Origin: Oscillospiraceae bacterium
Lineage (GTDB): Bacteria; Bacillota; Clostridia; Oscillospirales; CAG-272
Length of the DNA: 64,000 nucleotides
Assembly (NCBI GenBank): GCA_015063695.1
Contig: SVTQ01000002.1
Location: forward strand, 1 to 64,000
Direction: 5' to 3'
Under the pieces are notes generated by a model. The model was not told where the DNA came from. It was given only the letters and a program-made list of their open reading frames with translations, and did not search any database. A program made the translations under genes and the position numbers. Shown here one piece after another: positions 60,483 through 64,000 of the stretch (its first letter is position 1; every line of letters begins with the position of its first letter).

Positions 60483-61547
60483 ATGAGCAGATTTTTCAGT
60501 GAAAAATACAAGGGCCTTGACCCCTACACTCCCGGTGAACAGCCGAAGGATATGCAGTACGTCAAGCTCAACACCAACGAGTCCCCCTTTCCTCCCTCGG
60601 AAAAGGCAATTGCGTATGCGGCAGAGGCGGCAAAAAGCCTTCAGCTTTATCCCGACCCCGAATGTTCCGTTCTGACAGAGAAGCTTGCCGACCTTCTCGG
60701 AGTTGACAAAAGCGAGGTTATAATCAACAACGGCTCCGACGAGATACTGAACTTCGCATTCATGGCGTTCTGCGACAAGAACACTCCCGCAATTTTCCCC
60801 GACATCACCTACGGATTTTATCCCGTATTTGCACAGATAAACAACGTTCCCTATGAAGAAATACCCCTTCAGAAAGATTTTTCCATCAATATTTCCGATT
60901 ATATCGGAAAGGGAAAAACAGTTGTTATCGCAAACCCCAACGCCCCCACGGGCATGGCACTCCCCCTCTCCGACATCGAAAAGATAGTCGCTTCAAACCC
61001 CGATAACGTGGTAATTATCGACGAAGCTTACGTTGATTTCGGCGGTGAAAGTGCAGTACCCCTCATTAAAAAATTCGACAACCTGCTTGTTACGGGAACT
61101 TTTTCAAAGTCCCGAAGCATGGCAGGCGCAAGACTTGGTTTCGGAGTCGGCTCAAAAGAGCTTATCCGCGACCTCAACGCAATAAAATATTCAACAAACC
61201 CCTACAACATAAACAGAATGACGGCGGCGGCAGGCATCGGTGTCCTTGAGGACGAGGAATACACGAGAAAGAACTGCCTCACCATTATGGAGACACGCGA
61301 AGAGACTACAGAAAAGCTTCACGCCATGGGCTTTGAGACCACAAATTCAAAGACCAACTTCATTTTTGCAAAGCACGAAAGCGCCCCGGGTGAGCTTCTT
61401 TATACCGAGCTTAAGAAACGCGGGGTACTCGTCCGTCATTTCAAAAAAGAAAGAATTTGCGACTACATCAGAATTACGGTGGGAAGCCGTGAGCAAATGA
61501 ACACCTTCATTTCCGCGCTTGAAGCCGTACTGGAGGAAATAAAATGA
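60483..61547 (+). CDS. hisC: Histidinol-phosphate aminotransferase
   Basis: 354 residues, PLP enzyme (fold type I) converting imidazole acetol-phosphate to histidinol-phosphate. LNTNESPFPPS at the N-terminus, NGSDEILNFAF, NPNAPTGMALP, IDEAYVDFGG, and PLP lysine FSKSRSMAGARLGFGVG. GGAGG before the ATG; overlaps hisB by 4 bp. Confidence 0.97.
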   Translation: MSRFFSEKYKGLDPYTPGEQPKDMQYVKLNTNESPFPPSEKAIAYAAEAAKSLQLYPDPECSVLTEKLADLLGVDKSEVIINNGSDEILNFAFMAFCDKNTPAIFPDITYGFYPVFAQINNVPYEEIPLQKDFSINISDYIGKGKTVVIANPNAPTGMALPLSDIEKIVASNPDNVVIIDEAYVDFGGESAVPLIKKFDNLLVTGTFSKSRSMAGARLGFGVGSKELIRDLNAIKYSTNPYNINRMTAAAGIGVLEDEEYTRKNCLTIMETREETTEKLHAMGFETTNSKTNFIFAKHESAPGELLYTELKKRGVLVRHFKKERICDYIRITVGSREQMNTFISALEAVLEEIK

Positions 61548-62131
61548 GAAAAGCCGAGATAAACAGAAAAACCGCCGAAACAAATATAAAGCTCACACTG
61601 AACCTTGACGGAGTGGGTGCTTCCGCCGTTGACACTGGATGCGGTTTTCTTGACCACATGCTGACCCTCTTCGCAAAGCACGGCAGATTTGACCTCTACG
61701 TTTCCTGCGTGGGAGACATCGAGGTGGACTATCACCATACCGCCGAAGATATCGGCATCGTTCTCGGCGAAGCATTCAAAGAAGCCCTCGGCGACAAGAA
61801 AGGTATTATCCGCTATGGAAGCATGATACTTCCCATGGACGAGACGCTAATTCTCAGTGCAGTTGACCTCTCGGGCAGAGCGCATCTTGAATGGGCAGTA
61901 TCTATCCCCACAGAAAAAGTGGGAGACTTTGACACAGAGCTTGCAGAGGAATTCTTTGCGGCATTCGTAAGAAGCGCGGCGGCAACTCTCCATGTGAGAA
62001 AGCTTACGGGCAGAAACTCTCACCATATCATTGAAGGTGTTTTCAAGAGCGTGGCAAGAAGCCTTAAAGCTGCAGTGGCAATAGACGAAAAGTTCGCCTC
62101 TGAAATCCCCTCCACAAAAGGAGTTCTCTGA
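61544..62131 (+). CDS. hisB: Imidazoleglycerol-phosphate dehydratase
   Basis: 195 residues, single-domain form (no phosphatase part), manganese enzyme. Landmarks: GCGFLDHMLTLFAKHG, YHHTAEDIGIVLGEA, GRAHLEW, and GRNSHHIIEGVFKSVARSLK with metal histidines. Begins inside the end of hisC, GGAGG ahead; ends inside TGATG shared with hisH. Confidence 0.97.
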   Translation: MRKAEINRKTAETNIKLTLNLDGVGASAVDTGCGFLDHMLTLFAKHGRFDLYVSCVGDIEVDYHHTAEDIGIVLGEAFKEALGDKKGIIRYGSMILPMDETLILSAVDLSGRAHLEWAVSIPTEKVGDFDTELAEEFFAAFVRSAAATLHVRKLTGRNSHHIIEGVFKSVARSLKAAVAIDEKFASEIPSTKGVL

Positions 62132-62742
62132 TGATAGCCATAGTAGATTACGGTGTGGGAAATCTTTTTTCCCTCAAAAGCTCCTTTGCCGCCATCGGCG
62201 TTGAAACGGTGGTGTCGGGAGACGAAAAAATACTTAAAAGTGCCGATAAGATAATCCTTCCCGGCGTTGGTGCCTTCAGTGATGCGGCGGCAAAGCTGAA
62301 AGCAACAGGACTCGATGCTTTTCTTAAAGAACAGGCGGCATCGGGCAAGCCCCTTATGGGTATCTGCCTCGGGATGCAGATGCTCTTTGACAGAAGCTAT
62401 GAATACGGATGCCACGAAGGTCTCGGACTTATTCCCGGAGAAGTTCGTCCCATTTCCGAAGTCATCCCTAATGACCTCAAAATTCCCCATATCGGTTGGA
62501 ATGCACTGAAATTCACCGAAAACAAGACCGAAATTTTCAAATACATAAACGACGGCGACCATGTTTACTTCGTTCACTCCTTCTACGGCACAAAATGCGA
62601 AAGCTATGTCACCGCAAACGCAGAATACGGCGCTCCACTCTGTGCTTCCGTTCAGAAGGACAACGTTTACGGCTGTCAGTTCCACCCCGAAAAGAGTGGA
62701 AAGACAGGTCTTGCCATACTGAAAGGCTTCTGCGATTTATAA
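62131..62742 (+). CDS. hisH: Imidazole glycerol phosphate synthase, glutaminase subunit
   Basis: 203 residues. Class I glutamine amidotransferase that supplies ammonia to HisF. Triad: nucleophile Cys in MGICLGMQMLFD, His and Glu in CQFHPEKSG. GVGAFSDA and HIGWNALKF are as in the family. ATG overlaps the hisB stop (TGATG). Confidence 0.97.
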   Translation: MIAIVDYGVGNLFSLKSSFAAIGVETVVSGDEKILKSADKIILPGVGAFSDAAAKLKATGLDAFLKEQAASGKPLMGICLGMQMLFDRSYEYGCHEGLGLIPGEVRPISEVIPNDLKIPHIGWNALKFTENKTEIFKYINDGDHVYFVHSFYGTKCESYVTANAEYGAPLCASVQKDNVYGCQFHPEKSGKTGLAILKGFCDL

Positions 62743-62765
62743 AAAACAAAACAAAAGGACAGAAA

Positions 62766-63485
62766 ATGTATATTTTTCCCGCAATAGACTTATATGAAAA
62801 AAAGGCGGTCCGTCTTTATAAGGGCGACTACGAAAAAATGACCGTCTACAGCGAAAACCCCCGTGAAATAGCAAGAGATTTTGCAAACAAGGGCGCTTCT
62901 CACATCCACATTGTTGACCTCGAGGGCGCAAAATTCGGAACTACCCCCAATCTTGAAACAGTAAAAGAGATAATAGACGAGACTCCCCTCTACTCCGAAA
63001 TAGGCGGCGGCATCAGAACTATGGAAACCGTTGAAAAATATCTCGGAATAGGCGTTGACCGCGTGATTTTAGGCACTGCGGCAGTAACCGACGAAGAATT
63101 TTTAAAAGCTGTCTGCCATAAATACGCCGACAGACTTGCCGTCGGAGTTGATATTAAGGACGGCTTTGTTGCCATCAAGGGCTGGACCGAAAAATCAAGC
63201 CTTACATGCTTTGATTTCTGTGAAAAGATGCAGGCCCTCGGTGTTTCCGCCCTCATCTGCACCGATATTTCAAGAGACGGTGCCATGAGGGGAACAAACC
63301 TCGAGCTTTACCGCGAGCTTTCCGAAAAATTCAGCATGAAGATAACCGCCTCCGGCGGAGTTTCCACCCTCTACGACGTTGAAGAGCTGACAAAAATGAA
63401 GCTTTGGGGCGCAATTATCGGAAAAGCCTACTACACGGGTGACATTGATCTCGAAGAAGCGGTACGCATAGCAAAAAACGGCTGA
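62766..63485 (+). CDS. hisA: ProFAR isomerase HisA
   Basis: 239 residues, TIM barrel: FPAIDLYEKKAVRLYKGDY (catalytic Asp), HIHIVDLEGAKFG, IGGGIRTMETVE, GVDIKDGFVAIKGW, and CTDISRDGAMRGTNLELY (second Asp). Isomerises ProFAR in histidine synthesis. The start is the ATG at 62766 with AAAGGACAG upstream; the longer frame overlaps hisH. Confidence 0.95.
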   Translation: MYIFPAIDLYEKKAVRLYKGDYEKMTVYSENPREIARDFANKGASHIHIVDLEGAKFGTTPNLETVKEIIDETPLYSEIGGGIRTMETVEKYLGIGVDRVILGTAAVTDEEFLKAVCHKYADRLAVGVDIKDGFVAIKGWTEKSSLTCFDFCEKMQALGVSALICTDISRDGAMRGTNLELYRELSEKFSMKITASGGVSTLYDVEELTKMKLWGAIIGKAYYTGDIDLEEAVRIAKNG

Positions 63486-63501
63486 TACTGAGGAACATAT
63501 T

Positions 63502-64000
63502 ATGATAACGAAAAGAATTATTCCCTGCCTTGACGTAAAAAACGGCAGAGTGGTAAAAGGTGTTAACTTTGCAGGGCTGTCCGACGTATCCTCCCCCGTG
63601 GAGCTGGGACGTTACTACAGCGAATGCGGAGCTGACGAGCTGGTGTTTTACGATATAACGGCTTCAAGCGACGGTCGGGCTCTCTTTACCGATATACTTA
63701 CAGAAGTTGCAAGAACAATATTTATCCCTCTCACCGTAGGCGGCGGCATAAACACAGTTGCCGACTTCGATCGCGTTCTCAAATGCGGAGCAGACAAGGT
63801 GAGCGTAAACTCGGGCGCTATAAGAAATCCTTCCCTTATCCCCGAAGCCGCAAAGCTTTACGGCGACCAGTGTGTTGTAATTTCCGCCGACGTTAAGAGA
63901 GTTGACGGTGTTTTCCGTGTATTTGCCAAGGGCGGAAGAGAAAACACGGGACTTGAAGCGGTTGAATGGATAAAAAGATGCGTCGGCTCGGGCGCAGGCG
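63502..64000 (+). CDS. hisF: Imidazole glycerol phosphate synthase cyclase subunit, partial
   Basis: First 166 residues; the frame is open to the window end, so the 3' part is missing. TIM barrel cyclase partner of HisH: IPCLDVKNGRVVKGVNF (catalytic Asp 11), DELVFYDITASSDGR, VGGGINTVAD and GADKVSVNSGAI. The second strand motif reads VISADVKR where many have VVAIDAKR; check that the Asp is intact. GAGGAAC lies before the ATG. Next genes (hisI, hisE) would be expected outside. Confidence 0.95.
   Translation, partial: MITKRIIPCLDVKNGRVVKGVNFAGLSDVSSPVELGRYYSECGADELVFYDITASSDGRALFTDILTEVARTIFIPLTVGGGINTVADFDRVLKCGADKVSVNSGAIRNPSLIPEAAKLYGDQCVVISADVKRVDGVFRVFAKGGRENTGLEAVEWIKRCVGSGAG

Overview
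The window reads as chromosome of an anaerobic, Gram-positive-type Clostridia (Oscillospirales-like gut lineage). This rests on several things: a threonine T-box leader, a PerR/rubrerythrin operon, a NrdG2-type glycyl-radical activase, a yybS-gdpP-rplI-dnaB block, the short HisG/HisZ form of the histidine pathway, class B sortase, lipobox lipoproteins, strong AGGAGG ribosome sites and moderate GC. No phage, transposase or CRISPR array was seen; the mobile signal is confined to small palindrome-rich repeats.

Layout. 1-6400: reversed rpmH-rnpA-yidD-yidC-khpB-rsmG block, preceded by yifB/comM rather than dnaA. 6500-9900: two XRE regulators, thrS with its T-box, and a nest of palindromic repeats including one copy of a structured ~230 bp element whose other copy opens the window. 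9870-16700: VanY-like peptidase, an IMP dehydrogenase of unusual type, cysE-cysK, a pseudouridine synthase, then perR-rbr with two operator boxes. 16700-26950: lipoprotein, zinc-ribbon protein, GH20 hexosaminidase, reductases, two radical SAM enzymes, and an ECF sigma factor with a putative anti-sigma partner. 27000-35600: cysS, CPBP protease, DUF89 protein, M29 aminopeptidase, serine hydrolase, small DUF proteins, RNase HI and a small membrane protein.

35600-36590 is an accessory patch: an AT-rich GNAT gene and a seven-hairpin array between two near-identical hairpin terminators, the second abutting tRNA-Thr. 36600-46200: lipoprotein, a Gld-like ABC exporter operon (ATPase, permease, GldG-like, DUF4340) behind a 25-bp palindrome, and a cell-surface group (LCP protein, class B sortase, a small protein with an SPVTG sorting signal). 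An SNF-family symporter follows. 46400-51400: replication and c-di-AMP block yybS-gdpP-rplI-dnaB. 51600-57130: murD, three tandem M42 peptidases and a DUF3737 beta-helix protein.

57170-64000: the his operon under a TrpR-like (YerC) regulator: yerC, a hisZ-hisG fusion, hisD, hisC, hisB, hisH, hisA and hisF (cut by the window end). Overlapping stop/start codons suggest tight translational coupling.

The least explained material is the repeat DNA (1-250, 9144-9853, 36291-36512), the Tritrichomonas-like IMP dehydrogenase, the HisZ-HisG fusion and the Gld-like operon with its orphan operator.
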